The notes under the pieces were generated by a model. It ran no database searches and was not told the origin of the DNA. It saw only the letters and a list, made by a program, of their open reading frames with translations. From assembly GCF_014202275.1 (NCBI RefSeq), contig NZ_JACHGF010000006.1, positions 124,001-188,000 on the forward strand: DNA of 64,000 nt. Reading direction: 5' to 3'. This DNA comes from Rhabdobacter roseus (GTDB taxonomy: Bacteria > Bacteroidota > Bacteroidia > Cytophagales > Spirosomataceae). This document shows positions 25,587 to 35,745 of the stretch, one piece after another (the stretch's first letter is position 1; each line of letters starts with the position of its first letter). Made by a program: the position numbers and the translations under genes.

Positions 25587-27995
25587 ATGATCCGAAACTA
25601 CCTTACCATTGCCTGGCGAAACCTGCTTCGCAACCAGGCTTACGCCTTACTCAACGTGGTGGGCCTCTCCCTGGGCCTGGCCTGCGGTCTGCTGGTATTC
25701 TGGTTTATTCGTTTTCAAACGACCCACGACGCCCACCATGCCCAGCTCGACCGCATCTACCAGATTACCACCGAGTTTCATTTCGACGGCGTGTCGCACA
25801 GCCGGGGGGTACCTACACCCATGTGGCAGGCCGTCCGGACGGAGATACCCGAGCTAACCACGAGCATGTGCATCGACAACCGGAACGCCCTGCTCGCTAC
25901 GCTCGACAACGCCGGTAAGCCCCAGAAGAAGTTTAAGGAAAAAGGCAAAAAAGGGGCTTACGTACAGCCGGAGTACTTCTCTATTTTTGACTACCAATGG
26001 CTGTCGAGCGCACCCCAAAAAGCCCTCGGCCGCCCCAATGCCATCGTGCTGAGTGAGGCGATGGCCCAGAGGTACTTTGGCACAACCAACCCGCTGGGGC
26101 GGATCATCCGGCTGGACAACCAGCTGGACCTGGAAGTGACGGGCATCGTGAACAACCCGCCCGAAGGCACGGACCTACCCTACGAGTTTTTTGTGTCGTT
26201 TGCTACGCTCACGGCCCATCCTGAGTTTCGCTACGGCGGGTCCGGAATTGATCATTGGGGCGGGGTAAACTCCAATACCTACTGCTTTGTGCTACTGCCC
26301 GAAAACGCCGACCTGCCACACTACGAAAAGCAGCTGGCGGCGATCAATAAAAAGTACCACGGCGATGGCCACAAAAGCTACGCGCATCCGCTGGTACCTT
26401 ACCAAGAAATGCACCACTCGGAGATCTACTACGGGGCCATGCCCATGAAGTGGATCTACATCATGGCGGCCATCGGGGTTTTTCTGATCGTGACGGCCTG
26501 CTTCAACTTCATCAACATGGCCACGGCCCAGGCGCTGCGCCGCTCCAAAGAGGTAGGGGTGCGGAAGTCGGTAGGGGGTACCCGCGGGCAGGTGTTCATT
26601 CAGTTTATGGTCGAGACGGCCCTCATCACGCTGGTGGCGCTGGTGCTGGGTGTGGCGCTGGCGGCCTACGCCTTGCCGCACTTTGATACCTGGCTCGAAG
26701 AGGCCGGAGGCTGGCCCAAGTCCATTCGCTGGGACGATACCCTACTCTGGGGGTACCTGATCGCCTTGTTTGGGGTCGTGGTGTTGCTGGCGGGGTCGTA
26801 TCCGGGCCTGATCCTGGCGGGGTTTCGGCCGGTACTGGCGCTCAAGGGGGGCGTTACGGCCCGGCAGATCGGCGGGATGTCCATCCGGCGGGTACTTATT
26901 GGGTTTCAGTTTATGCTGATTCAGCTCCTGGTGATTGGTACCATCGTGGTCAATAATCAGGTCGACTACATGCTCAGCCGCTCGGTGGGGTACAACACCC
27001 AGGGACTGGTGCAGATCCCCGTGCCGGAGCCCGGCAAAATCAACCAAAGTACCTTCCGCGAGCGGCTGCTGACCATTCCGGGCGTGGCCAATGCGTCGTT
27101 TTGCCTGTTTCTGCCCACGACGCAGTCCAACAACACCAGCAACTTCCGCTTCGATACCCGCCAGGAAGACGAGGTGTGGCAGATGAACACCAAAAACGCC
27201 GATGACCACTACATCGAGACCTTCGGCCTGGAGCTGGTGGCGGGGCAGAATATTCCGCCCAGCGATACCATCCGGGGGTACCTCATCAACGAGAAAGTGG
27301 TAGAACGGCTGGGACTGAAAAGCCCGCAGGAGGCCGTCGGTAAAAACCTGCGCGTGTGGGGGGTGGATGCGCCCATCTACGGGGTACTTAAAAACTGGAA
27401 CAACACCTCCTTCCAAAGCGGCATTGACCCCGTGGCGATCTTTACCATGAAAGACATTCATTACAGCTGCGGCGTTAAACTAAGTACCTCCAACATGCAC
27501 CAAACGCTGGGGGCGGTCGAAAAGCTCTGGAACGAGTACTTCCCCGACTACCTCTACGAGCAGTCATTTATGGACGAAGAGATAGCCCGGAGCTACATTC
27601 TGGAGAACATCATGCTGAAGCTCATCCGGGTGTTTTCGGGCTTGGCTATTTTCATTGGCTGCCTGGGCTTGTACGGGCTCATCAAGTTCATGGCTTCGCA
27701 AAAAACCAAGGAAATTGGGGTGCGCAAGGTACTTGGAGCCAGTATAGGCAATATTCTGGGGCTGTTCGGAAAAGAAATTGCGGTGCTGATTGCAATCGCT
27801 TTTTTGGTGGCGGGACCGCTGGGCTGGTACTTCATGAACCAATGGCTCCAGGACTACGAGTACCGCATCCCCATCAACGCGGGCATTCTGCTGCTGGCCA
27901 TCGGCCTCACGTTCGTCGTGGCGGGTCTTACGGCCAGCTACGAGTCATTGAAAGCCGCCCTCACCAACCCCACCAAAGCGCTGCGGAGTGAGTAG
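25587..27995 (+). CDS. FtsX/MacB-like ABC permease 4
   Basis: I start it at ATG 25587 (MIRNYLTIAWRNLL, the family's usual beginning), giving 802 residues; the 25-residue extension upstream is spurious. FtsX domain 1 has KEVGVRKSVGG near residue 320 and domain 2 has KEIGVRKVLGAS near 710. It is closest in wording to permeases 3 and 7. The tail deviates from the others: ALTNPTKALRSE. It opens the second block of permeases (25.6-40.9 kb), 214 bp after the DUF4097 terminator. A TACCTTTG box at 25400 could be the promoter, though no good -33 element is visible. Confidence 0.93.
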   Translation: MIRNYLTIAWRNLLRNQAYALLNVVGLSLGLACGLLVFWFIRFQTTHDAHHAQLDRIYQITTEFHFDGVSHSRGVPTPMWQAVRTEIPELTTSMCIDNRNALLATLDNAGKPQKKFKEKGKKGAYVQPEYFSIFDYQWLSSAPQKALGRPNAIVLSEAMAQRYFGTTNPLGRIIRLDNQLDLEVTGIVNNPPEGTDLPYEFFVSFATLTAHPEFRYGGSGIDHWGGVNSNTYCFVLLPENADLPHYEKQLAAINKKYHGDGHKSYAHPLVPYQEMHHSEIYYGAMPMKWIYIMAAIGVFLIVTACFNFINMATAQALRRSKEVGVRKSVGGTRGQVFIQFMVETALITLVALVLGVALAAYALPHFDTWLEEAGGWPKSIRWDDTLLWGYLIALFGVVVLLAGSYPGLILAGFRPVLALKGGVTARQIGGMSIRRVLIGFQFMLIQLLVIGTIVVNNQVDYMLSRSVGYNTQGLVQIPVPEPGKINQSTFRERLLTIPGVANASFCLFLPTTQSNNTSNFRFDTRQEDEVWQMNTKNADDHYIETFGLELVAGQNIPPSDTIRGYLINEKVVERLGLKSPQEAVGKNLRVWGVDAPIYGVLKNWNNTSFQSGIDPVAIFTMKDIHYSCGVKLSTSNMHQTLGAVEKLWNEYFPDYLYEQSFMDEEIARSYILENIMLKLIRVFSGLAIFIGCLGLYGLIKFMASQKTKEIGVRKVLGASIGNILGLFGKEIAVLIAIAFLVAGPLGWYFMNQWLQDYEYRIPINAGILLLAIGLTFVVAGLTASYESLKAALTNPTKALRSE

Positions 27996-28190
27996 CAGAG
28001 GGTACTTTGTGGCAGAGGGTTCGGGACGGCCCGCCGCGCGGCATAGAGCAGTGGGCATGGGGCAGAGGGTACTTTTGAGAAGTACCTTGCCAAACTATGA
28101 TTCTTCTCTTCGAGGGAGCAAGAGTCGGGTAACTGCAATGGAATTATGCAAAGCTAAAGTACCCTATGCCCACTGCCCCATGCCCTTTAC
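27996..28190. repeat. Class A intergenic repeat, copy 4
   Basis: Left arm GCAGAGGGTACTTTGTGGC, inner hairpin GGTACTT...AAGTACC at about 28068-28086, right arm CCCTATGCCCACTGCCCC. The arms are imperfect inverted copies of each other. A fragment GCAATGGAATT, seen also in class B flanks, lies at 28135. Confidence 0.65.
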
Positions 28191-28223
28191 CCTAAGCAAA
28201 AAATACTTTAACAGCAATACACG

Positions 28224-30593
28224 ATGCTCAGAAACTACCTCAAAATTGCCGTCCGGAGCCTGTTGGCCAACAAGCTTTTCAGTACTCTGAACATCGTGGG
28301 GCTGACGGTGGGCCTGGCGGTGAGTTCCTTCATTGCCATGTACGTATGGCACGAGCTGCACTACGACCGCTTCCAGCCGCTGGCAAACCAGATGTACCGG
28401 ATCATTTCGTTGTCGGACTACGGGGGCGAGGAGGTGCGGTTTGCTTCTCTTCACGAGTCGTTTGGGCCCGAGGTGCAGAAGCAGGTACCGGAGGTACTTG
28501 AGGTCATGCGCTACAACGGCGGGATGCTGGGTGTGCTGTTGCAAACCGACGAAAACCACCGTTTCAAGGAAGAGAAAATTGGCTTCGCCGACGCCCCCGC
28601 ACTGGCACTGATGGGCGGCCAAATGCGCTACGGAAACCTCCAGACGGCCCTGGCCGAGCCGGGACAGATCGTGCTGACGCGCCCGCTGGCCGAGAAGTAC
28701 TTCGGGCCTCAGAACCCCCTGGGCCAGGTACTTACTTTTGACAAACACTACCCGCTGACGGTCTCCGGGGTACTGGAGGACCTACCCACCAACTCCGTCT
28801 TTCAGTTCAACGCGCTGGTTTCCCTGAGCTCGATGCCGAGCCTGGGCCCCAACCGGAAGGGTATTTACGAGAGCGCCGGTTTTCTGGAAACCTTCGTGGT
28901 ACTTCGGCCCGGCGCCGACCCCGAAGCGGTGGCGAAGAAGATTACAGCCGTGAAAGCCGGGATTAAGTTTGCGAGCGTGAAAGACAAGAATTTTCTGGAG
29001 CCGCTGTCTTCTTTGCACCTGGGAAATAAGGCGGGCAACCGCCAGACGCTCTATGTCTTTTTGGCCGTGGCGCTGCTGGTACTTTCACTGGCCATTATCA
29101 ACTACCTAAGCCTCACCACCGCCCGGGCCACCAAGCGGGCGCGGGAGGTAGGCGTGCGCAAGGCGGTAGGGAGTCAGCGCCGGGAGCTGATCGGCCAGTT
29201 TTTTACCGAATCTTTCCTCACCACTACCCTGGCATTTGTGCTCTCTTTGGTGCTGCTTCAGCTGCTATTTCCCTGGGCGAGCCGTGTGTTTGATCTACGC
29301 ATGGACCAGCAGGTACTTCGGCAGGGGATGTACTGGGGACTTTTGCTGGGGCTGTGGCTGGTATGCTCGCTGCTGGCGGGGGCGTATCCGGCCCTGCTGC
29401 TGTCCAACTTCCAGCCGCAGGATGTGCTCAAAGGTACCTTGAGTACGGGCCGCTCGGGGAGTGTGGTGCGGCGGGTATTCACCACCCTGCAATTTACCGC
29501 GGCGGTGGGGCTGCTGATTTGCTGCGCGGTGCTGGCCGCGCAGATGCGCTACCTACATACCACCAACCTGGGGATCGACCGCGCCCAGGTAGTGGCCGTG
29601 AACATCGACGAGGGGATGAGCGCCCAATTCCCGGTACTGCGCGACGAGCTGCGGCAGTGGGCGGGTGCCGAAAACGTGGCGGTGAGCCAGGCGGCGCTTT
29701 TTACGCCTTATATCTCCACCTATTTTCTCAAAACCGACAAGACCCAGAAAGACTTGATGGTGAAGGTAATGAGCGTAGACGAAAATTTTATCAAGATGAT
29801 GGGCGTGCAGTGGAAAGTGGCGCCCGAAGGCTGGGGACAAAAGCCGCTCACGCGTGAGCTATCCGTTTACAACGAAACGGTACTGAAAGAAGCCGGTATA
29901 CCAACGTACGATCCAGCCCAGCCGGAAAAGCCCTTTAAAAGTATGGAGATCGACGGCGTCTTTGCCGATTTCAACGTGGGTAGTTTGCACGCGGCCACGG
30001 ACCCCATGATGCTGAGCGTGCTGGCCGATACCAGCCGTGCTTTGTATCGTGAAGGTACCTACCTGCTCGTGCGGCTCAACGCCCGTACCGAAGTACCCAA
30101 GGCACTCGCCGAGCTGAAAGCCATCTACGACCGCCACCAGCCGCAGGTACCTTTCGACTACTACTTCCTCGACGATGCCTACCACAAGCTCTACGCCAAG
30201 GAAGAACGCCTGGCGCGGCTCTTCAACGGCTTCGCGGGGCTCACCATCCTGGTGGCGTGCCTGGGGCTGCTGGGCCTGATCACCTTTGCTGTGGAGACGC
30301 GCGCCAAGGAGATTGGCATCCGGAAGGTACTGGGGGCTAGCGTGGAGAGCATCGTGCTGTTGCTGTCGCGAGACTTCATGAAGCTACTGCTCGTGGCCAT
30401 CGTGCTGGCGAGTCCGCTGGCGTACTACTTCATGGAAAAATGGCTGCAAAACTTCGCCTACCGGATCGACATCGCCTGGTGGATGCTGGCGGGCGCGGCG
30501 GGCGTCACGGTCATGCTGGCACTGCTGACCGTGAGCGTTCAAAGCATCCGGGCCGCGCTCATGAACCCGGTGAAGAGCCTGCGGAGCGAGTAA
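28224..30593 (+). CDS. FtsX/MacB-like ABC permease 5
   Basis: A 789-residue double permease starting MLRNYLKIAVRSLL. Helix 1 spans about 20-42. Domain 1 motif REVGVRKAVGSQ is near residue 312, domain 2 motif KEIGIRKVLGAS near 698. The first periplasmic domain has the Y-D-R-F start and P-L-A-E-K-Y-F-G-P-Q-N-P-L-G motif common to this family. It belongs with permeases 1, 2, 6 and 8 rather than with 3, 4 and 7. The tail is ALMNPVKSLRSE. Head-to-tail with permease 4 (228 bp, filled by a class A repeat) and permease 6 (102 bp). Confidence 0.93.
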   Translation: MLRNYLKIAVRSLLANKLFSTLNIVGLTVGLAVSSFIAMYVWHELHYDRFQPLANQMYRIISLSDYGGEEVRFASLHESFGPEVQKQVPEVLEVMRYNGGMLGVLLQTDENHRFKEEKIGFADAPALALMGGQMRYGNLQTALAEPGQIVLTRPLAEKYFGPQNPLGQVLTFDKHYPLTVSGVLEDLPTNSVFQFNALVSLSSMPSLGPNRKGIYESAGFLETFVVLRPGADPEAVAKKITAVKAGIKFASVKDKNFLEPLSSLHLGNKAGNRQTLYVFLAVALLVLSLAIINYLSLTTARATKRAREVGVRKAVGSQRRELIGQFFTESFLTTTLAFVLSLVLLQLLFPWASRVFDLRMDQQVLRQGMYWGLLLGLWLVCSLLAGAYPALLLSNFQPQDVLKGTLSTGRSGSVVRRVFTTLQFTAAVGLLICCAVLAAQMRYLHTTNLGIDRAQVVAVNIDEGMSAQFPVLRDELRQWAGAENVAVSQAALFTPYISTYFLKTDKTQKDLMVKVMSVDENFIKMMGVQWKVAPEGWGQKPLTRELSVYNETVLKEAGIPTYDPAQPEKPFKSMEIDGVFADFNVGSLHAATDPMMLSVLADTSRALYREGTYLLVRLNARTEVPKALAELKAIYDRHQPQVPFDYYFLDDAYHKLYAKEERLARLFNGFAGLTILVACLGLLGLITFAVETRAKEIGIRKVLGASVESIVLLLSRDFMKLLLVAIVLASPLAYYFMEKWLQNFAYRIDIAWWMLAGAAGVTVMLALLTVSVQSIRAALMNPVKSLRSE

Positions 30594-30695
30594 CGACTAA
30601 GCGCAGAGGCCCTTCAGGGTACTTTGTGAATGCCTGAATCGCGTTGAGCACCGTTACGTCCTGAGCAAAGTACCCCCTAACATATTCTAAAAGGA

Positions 30696-33086
30696 ATGAT
30701 CACGAATTACCTTAAAATCGCGTCCAGGAATCTGTTGAATTCCGGCCTTTTTACCACCTTGAACATTGTTGGTCTGACGAGTGGTATGGTGGCGGCAGTA
30801 TTTATTTTAGTGTGGGTTCAGAACGAACTGAGCTTTGATACCTACCATAAAAAAGCCGAGCAAATCAACCGCATCGTAACCCACCTCCAGGTCAGCAAAG
30901 AGGAGACCTGGCACTGGTCTAGCACGCCCCTGGTACTGGCTGCGGAGTTAAAAAAACTACCGGAAGTGGAATCGGTAGTGCGGAAAAACATTGTGGGGAC
31001 GTTGCCCATCAAGATCGAAGACAGGAAGCTTACCGGCGAAAACGCGGTGTATGTGGACTCGAATTGGTTTGAGGTGTTTGATTATCACTTTGTGGAAGGC
31101 TCGGCGGCGCAGTTTGCTTCCGAAATAAGAAACGTAGCCCTCACGGAGTCCAAAGCAAGGCAGCTATTTGGGAAATCCCAGGCCGCCGGGAAAATCATCA
31201 GAATCGATACGCTGGACTATACCGTTTCGGGCGTTTTCAAAGACAATCCCGCAAACTCCAGCTTTCAATACGACTTTATAGTGCCGCTGGCGGCTTTTTG
31301 GTCTAATCCAAAAAACTTTCAAAACGACAACAACTGGCATCAATTCAATTATGAAACCTTTGTTGTTTTGAGGAAAGATGCCAACCGGCAAAAAGTGGGG
31401 CAAAAGCTTACGGCCATCATTTCCAAACTTAAAAAAGACGAGGCGGGCAATGCTTCCACGGACACGGTGCTGGAAGTGGAACCGCTGGCGAATATTCATT
31501 TTAATAACCAGATTCAAGGGGACAGCCAGGATAAAGGCCACCGCCGGACCATCTACATTTTCATGGGCTTGGCGCTGGTGATTTTGCTGGTTGCTTGCAG
31601 CAACTACGTGAATCTGACGACGGCGCGGGCCAGCATCAGGTCCAAAGAGGTAGGGGTGAAAAAGCTATTGGGGGCCAATCACGCGCATCTTTTCGGCCAG
31701 TTTATGACCGAGTCCGTACTGACGTGCCTCACGGCTTTGGGCCTTTCGCTGTGCTTGGTCTTTACCCTGCTACCAGCCTTCAATGCCCTGACGGGAAAGG
31801 AATTCGTGCTGTCTCTTTCCAATGCATCTCTGTGGTATGTACTGCTCGGAACTACGCTGGCGGCCATTCTGCTCACGGGCGTGTACCCTTCTTTGTTGCT
31901 GTCTTCGTTTAAACCCTTTGAGACTTTAAGAGGAAACAACGTGCTTGGCTCTACCAACGCCGGTTTTCGAAAAGGGCTGGTCGTGCTGCAATTTACCGTG
32001 ACGGTTGTTTTTTTACTGGCTACGCTGGTAGTGTACCAGCAAATGAAATTTATTCGGGAAAAAGAGCTCGGCTATGACCGTGCGCACACCTTTACCTTTC
32101 GGCTCCCCTGGGCCATGAAGCCCAAAATAGAAGCGTCGACGGTCAAGGACCGGCTGCTACACCAGTCGACTATTGCCGATGTTACGGTAGCGAGTCAGAG
32201 CATCGTTCAGATTGGCAGCAGTACCAGCGGTTCTTACGATTGGGATGGCCGCCCCGAAGACTTTAATCCCACTTTTTCCCACATAGCCGTCGAGGACAAT
32301 TTTCAGACCATGTTTGATTTGAAAATGGCAGAAGGCCGCTGGTTTGCCGCCAACAGCCCCGCGGATAAAGACAACGTGGTATTGAATGAAACGGCCGTTA
32401 AAAAGCTAAATTTACCGAAACCCATCATTGGCCAACGGTTTGACTTCCAGGGCCGGAAGGGCGTAGTGATTGGCGTTGTTCGGGACTTCCACTTTAAGAG
32501 CCTTCGGGAAAAGATCGAGCCCTTGATCCTGTTTAACGATACCTCCTGGAGCTACGGAGTTTATGTCAAGGCCCAGCCGGGGAAAGAAGCACAGGCGATT
32601 CGGGCGGTAGAAAAAATGTGGGATGAGCTGATTCCCTTGTATCCGTTGGAATATAAATTCCTGGACGACACCTTCGACCGGCTTTACAAAAGCGACCAGC
32701 GTACAGCTACCTTGTTCAACACCTTCACGATCATAGCGGTCCTTATTTCCTGCCTGGGTTTGTTCGGTCTGGCCACGTTCACCGCCGAAAGACGCATCAA
32801 AGAAATAGGGATACGCAAAGTACTGGGCGCTTCGGTGGCCGCCATCGTTTCGTTGCTCGCGACCGACTTCGTTCTTCTGGTGTTGATTTCCATCGTAGTA
32901 GCTACGCCCATTGGTTACTATTTTATGAGCCAATGGCTGGAAGGCTTTGAGTACAGGATACACCTGCACTGGCTCCTATTTGCCGCGGCCGGAGCCAGCA
33001 CCATTTTTATTGCCATCCTGACCATCAGTTACCAAAGCATCCGGGCTGCCCTCATGAACCCGGTGAAGAGCCTGCGGAGCGAGTGA
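30696..33086 (+). CDS. FtsX/MacB-like ABC permease 6
   Basis: A 796-residue double permease starting MITNYLKIASRNLL. Domain 1 motif is KEVGVKKLLGAN (a lysine replaces the usual arginine before the K-x-L-G), domain 2 motif KEIGIRKVLGAS. Helix 1 region NIVGLTSGMVAAVFILVWV. Base composition is less GC-rich than in permeases 3-5 and GTAC words are sparser, so it may have a separate history, yet its 3' end (ALMNPVKSLRSE) is nearly identical in DNA to those of permeases 5, 7 and 8. Confidence 0.93.
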   Translation: MITNYLKIASRNLLNSGLFTTLNIVGLTSGMVAAVFILVWVQNELSFDTYHKKAEQINRIVTHLQVSKEETWHWSSTPLVLAAELKKLPEVESVVRKNIVGTLPIKIEDRKLTGENAVYVDSNWFEVFDYHFVEGSAAQFASEIRNVALTESKARQLFGKSQAAGKIIRIDTLDYTVSGVFKDNPANSSFQYDFIVPLAAFWSNPKNFQNDNNWHQFNYETFVVLRKDANRQKVGQKLTAIISKLKKDEAGNASTDTVLEVEPLANIHFNNQIQGDSQDKGHRRTIYIFMGLALVILLVACSNYVNLTTARASIRSKEVGVKKLLGANHAHLFGQFMTESVLTCLTALGLSLCLVFTLLPAFNALTGKEFVLSLSNASLWYVLLGTTLAAILLTGVYPSLLLSSFKPFETLRGNNVLGSTNAGFRKGLVVLQFTVTVVFLLATLVVYQQMKFIREKELGYDRAHTFTFRLPWAMKPKIEASTVKDRLLHQSTIADVTVASQSIVQIGSSTSGSYDWDGRPEDFNPTFSHIAVEDNFQTMFDLKMAEGRWFAANSPADKDNVVLNETAVKKLNLPKPIIGQRFDFQGRKGVVIGVVRDFHFKSLREKIEPLILFNDTSWSYGVYVKAQPGKEAQAIRAVEKMWDELIPLYPLEYKFLDDTFDRLYKSDQRTATLFNTFTIIAVLISCLGLFGLATFTAERRIKEIGIRKVLGASVAAIVSLLATDFVLLVLISIVVATPIGYYFMSQWLEGFEYRIHLHWLLFAAAGASTIFIAILTISYQSIRAALMNPVKSLRSE

Positions 33087-33089
33087 GTG

Positions 33090-33200
33090 GCGAGGAGCAG
33101 AGGGCAAAGGGTAGTTTAGAGTTAATAGTGTAAAGTACCCCATACCCTTTTCCCCACACCATTACCCTTTGCCCCAGGCCCAACCCCCTCTGCCAAAAAA
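33090..33200. repeat. Class A intergenic repeat, copy 5
   Basis: Arms GAGCAGAGGGCAAAGGGTA and TACCCTTTGCCCCAGGCCC, with a further CCCTCTGCC at the end, form an imperfect inverted repeat around GTTTAGAGTTAATAGTG. Behind permease 6. Confidence 0.65.
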
Positions 33201-33221
33201 TAACCATAACCACTACAAGCC

Positions 33222-35615
33222 ATGATTAAAAACTATGTCAAGATTGCCCTCCGAAATTTGAAACGACACCGCGCGTATACGTTCATCAACGTCGTTGGGT
33301 TGGCAATGGGCATTGCCTGTGCCATTTTGATCTTCACGCTGGTCAAGTACCACCTCAGCTTCGATACCTTTCACGCGGATTCAGATCGGATCTTTCGCGT
33401 GATTACGGAGTTCCATAGCGAAGAAGTGAGCCTGAGCGGAGGCGTGCCGGGGCCTTTGGGCAAGGCTTTTCGTAACGACTATTCCTTCGCCGAAAAAGTA
33501 GCCCGCGTGGTTGCCTACGATGACCAGCTCCTGTCGTTGCCCCTGTCGCGCGACAACAAGAAGTTTCAGGAGGAGCAAGGCGTAGCCTATGCCGATCCGG
33601 AGTTTTTTGAAATCATGGACTTTCCCCTGGTACAGGGCGATAAAAAGACCGCTTTGAAGGAGCCCAACACGGCAATTATTACGCAAAGCGTCGCCACGAG
33701 GTACTTTGGCCGCGAAAATCCCATTGATCAGACCATCCGGCTCGACAACCGGTTTGATTTTAAAGTGACGGGGGTACTTAAGGACCTGCCTGCCACCACC
33801 GATCGCCGTCAGGAGATCTACCTGTCGTATGCGAACCTGAAAGATCAGAACGCCTGGCTGGCCGGTGACGATAGCTGGGGCGGGGTATTTAGTAGTATGA
33901 ACTGCTTTGTATTGCTCAAGCCGGGCGTCACGCAGGCCACGGTGGAGAAAGCGTTGCCGTCTATGTCTAAAAAATACTACGATGCCGAAGGTGCCAAGGT
34001 GTTTCAGTTTAAACTACAGCCCATTGCCGACATCCACTTCAATCCTGAACTGGGAGGCTACGTAGAAAAGAAAAACCTATGGGCACTGGCGCTGGTGGGG
34101 CTATTCCTGGTCATTACGGCCTGCGTGAATTTCGTAAACCTGGCTACGGCGCAGGCCCTGAATCGGGCCAAAGAAATAGGCGTACGTAAAGTACTGGGCG
34201 GCTTGCGGGCGCAGCTTTTCTGGCAGTTTATCGCCGAAACCGCCCTGATCACGCTTTTTGCGCTGGTGGTGGCCTTTGGTCTGGCGTTAGTAGCTTTGCC
34301 ATCGGTCAATCAGCTCTTTGAATCCCAGCTGTCGATAAACCTCTTCCAAGACGCCTGGCTGCTGGCTTTTGTGTCGGTATTGCTGGTGGTGGTGGTATTT
34401 TTCTCGGGCTCTTATCCCGGCTTGATCCTCGCGGGTTTTCAGCCCATGCAGGCCTTGAAGGGAAAATTAGCCCAAAAGAATGTCGGAGGCTTTACCTTAA
34501 GGCGCGGGCTGGTCATTACTCAGTTTGCCATTTCGCAGGTATTGATCATCGGTACCATTGTGATAACGGACCAAATGCGCTTTTCCAAAGAGTCCGATCT
34601 GGGCTTTGATAAAGATGCGGTGGTGATGCTGCCCGTACCCGTCCGCGACCAGGCCAAGCTAAGTACCCTAAAAAGCCGCGTAGAACAAATAGCGGGCGTC
34701 AACGAAAGCTCCTTTTGCTTTCAGGCCCCGGCGTCCACGTCCAACATGAACACCGGCCTGCGCTACGATACCCGCACCGAAGACGAGGTGTTTTCGATCA
34801 ACATGAAAGTAGCCGATGCGGAGTACTTGTCTACCTTTAATTTACAACTGGTGGCTGGCCGTAACGTGCTGCCGTCGGATACCGTGCGTGAATTTGTGGT
34901 TAACGAAACGCTGGTCAAAAAACTGGGGTTGAAGTCGGCGGAGGAAATAATAGGGAAGCGGCTTAGCGTCAACGGAGGTACCATGACGGCCCCCATCGTG
35001 GGGGTAGTCAAAGACTTTTACAACTATTCCTTCCGCACCGACATCAGCCCGATCTGTATCATGTCTGACCTGAACCGATACCAGAACTACGGCGTAAAAA
35101 TTAACCTGGATAACGTCAAGCCCACGCTGACGGCCATTGAAAAAATATGGAGCGAAACCTTTCCCGAGTTTGTGTACAAGCAGGAGTTTCTGGACGAACG
35201 CATCGCTAAGTTTTACGAGCTGGATGCCATCATGTTGCAGCTTATTCAGTTCTTCGCCGGGGTAGCTATTTTTATTTGTTGCCTGGGACTGTACGGGCTC
35301 ATCTCCTTCATGGCCGCCCAGAAGACCAAAGAAATTGGCATCCGGAAGGTACTTGGAGCCAGCGTAGAAAACATCCTGTGGCTGTTCGGAAAAGAATTTG
35401 TGCGGCTGGTGGTTCTGGCTTTTGTCGTGGCCGCGCCGCTGGCGTGGTGGGTCATGAATAAATGGCTCGCCGAGTTTAAATACAAAATTGAAATAGGAGC
35501 CGACATCTTTGTCCTGGCCATTGGTACCACGCTCCTCATCGCTGCCATCACGGTGGGGTACCGCTCCATTTCCGCCGCCCTCATGAACCCGGTGAAGAGC
35601 CTGCGAAGCGAGTGA
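33222..35615 (+). CDS. FtsX/MacB-like ABC permease 7
   Basis: A 797-residue double permease starting MIKNYVKIALRNLK. Domain 1 motif KEIGVRKVLGGL, domain 2 motif KEIGIRKVLGAS. Its first periplasmic domain begins with the TEFH segment shared with permease 4, and its last FtsX domain shares ENILWLFGKEF-type wording with permease 4 (NILGLFGKEI), so the two are close paralogues even though two permeases of another subgroup lie between them. The tail is ALMNPVKSLRSE. Confidence 0.93.
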   Translation: MIKNYVKIALRNLKRHRAYTFINVVGLAMGIACAILIFTLVKYHLSFDTFHADSDRIFRVITEFHSEEVSLSGGVPGPLGKAFRNDYSFAEKVARVVAYDDQLLSLPLSRDNKKFQEEQGVAYADPEFFEIMDFPLVQGDKKTALKEPNTAIITQSVATRYFGRENPIDQTIRLDNRFDFKVTGVLKDLPATTDRRQEIYLSYANLKDQNAWLAGDDSWGGVFSSMNCFVLLKPGVTQATVEKALPSMSKKYYDAEGAKVFQFKLQPIADIHFNPELGGYVEKKNLWALALVGLFLVITACVNFVNLATAQALNRAKEIGVRKVLGGLRAQLFWQFIAETALITLFALVVAFGLALVALPSVNQLFESQLSINLFQDAWLLAFVSVLLVVVVFFSGSYPGLILAGFQPMQALKGKLAQKNVGGFTLRRGLVITQFAISQVLIIGTIVITDQMRFSKESDLGFDKDAVVMLPVPVRDQAKLSTLKSRVEQIAGVNESSFCFQAPASTSNMNTGLRYDTRTEDEVFSINMKVADAEYLSTFNLQLVAGRNVLPSDTVREFVVNETLVKKLGLKSAEEIIGKRLSVNGGTMTAPIVGVVKDFYNYSFRTDISPICIMSDLNRYQNYGVKINLDNVKPTLTAIEKIWSETFPEFVYKQEFLDERIAKFYELDAIMLQLIQFFAGVAIFICCLGLYGLISFMAAQKTKEIGIRKVLGASVENILWLFGKEFVRLVVLAFVVAAPLAWWVMNKWLAEFKYKIEIGADIFVLAIGTTLLIAAITVGYRSISAALMNPVKSLRSE

Positions 35616-35719
35616 GTGGCAGGGGGCAGAGGGCGTTGGGTACTTTTCTCAAAGTACCCCCTGGAAGAGCTCCCTTTCTCCGCGGGAGAAAGGGCGGGGG
35701 GATAGAGGCAATTCCATTG
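35614..35719. repeat. Class A copy 6 plus class B copy 2
   Basis: GGCAGGGGGCAGAGGGCGTTGGG runs into a perfect hairpin with arms GGGTACTTT and AAAGTACCC (35638-35659). The class B palindrome follows at 35668-35709, with 10-bp arms CCCTTTCTCC and GGAGAAAGGG, and then AATTCCATTG, which matches the flank of the class B copy at 38248. Confidence 0.75.
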
Positions 35720-35745
35720 GGGTATGATAAAAACGATTAAAACTC

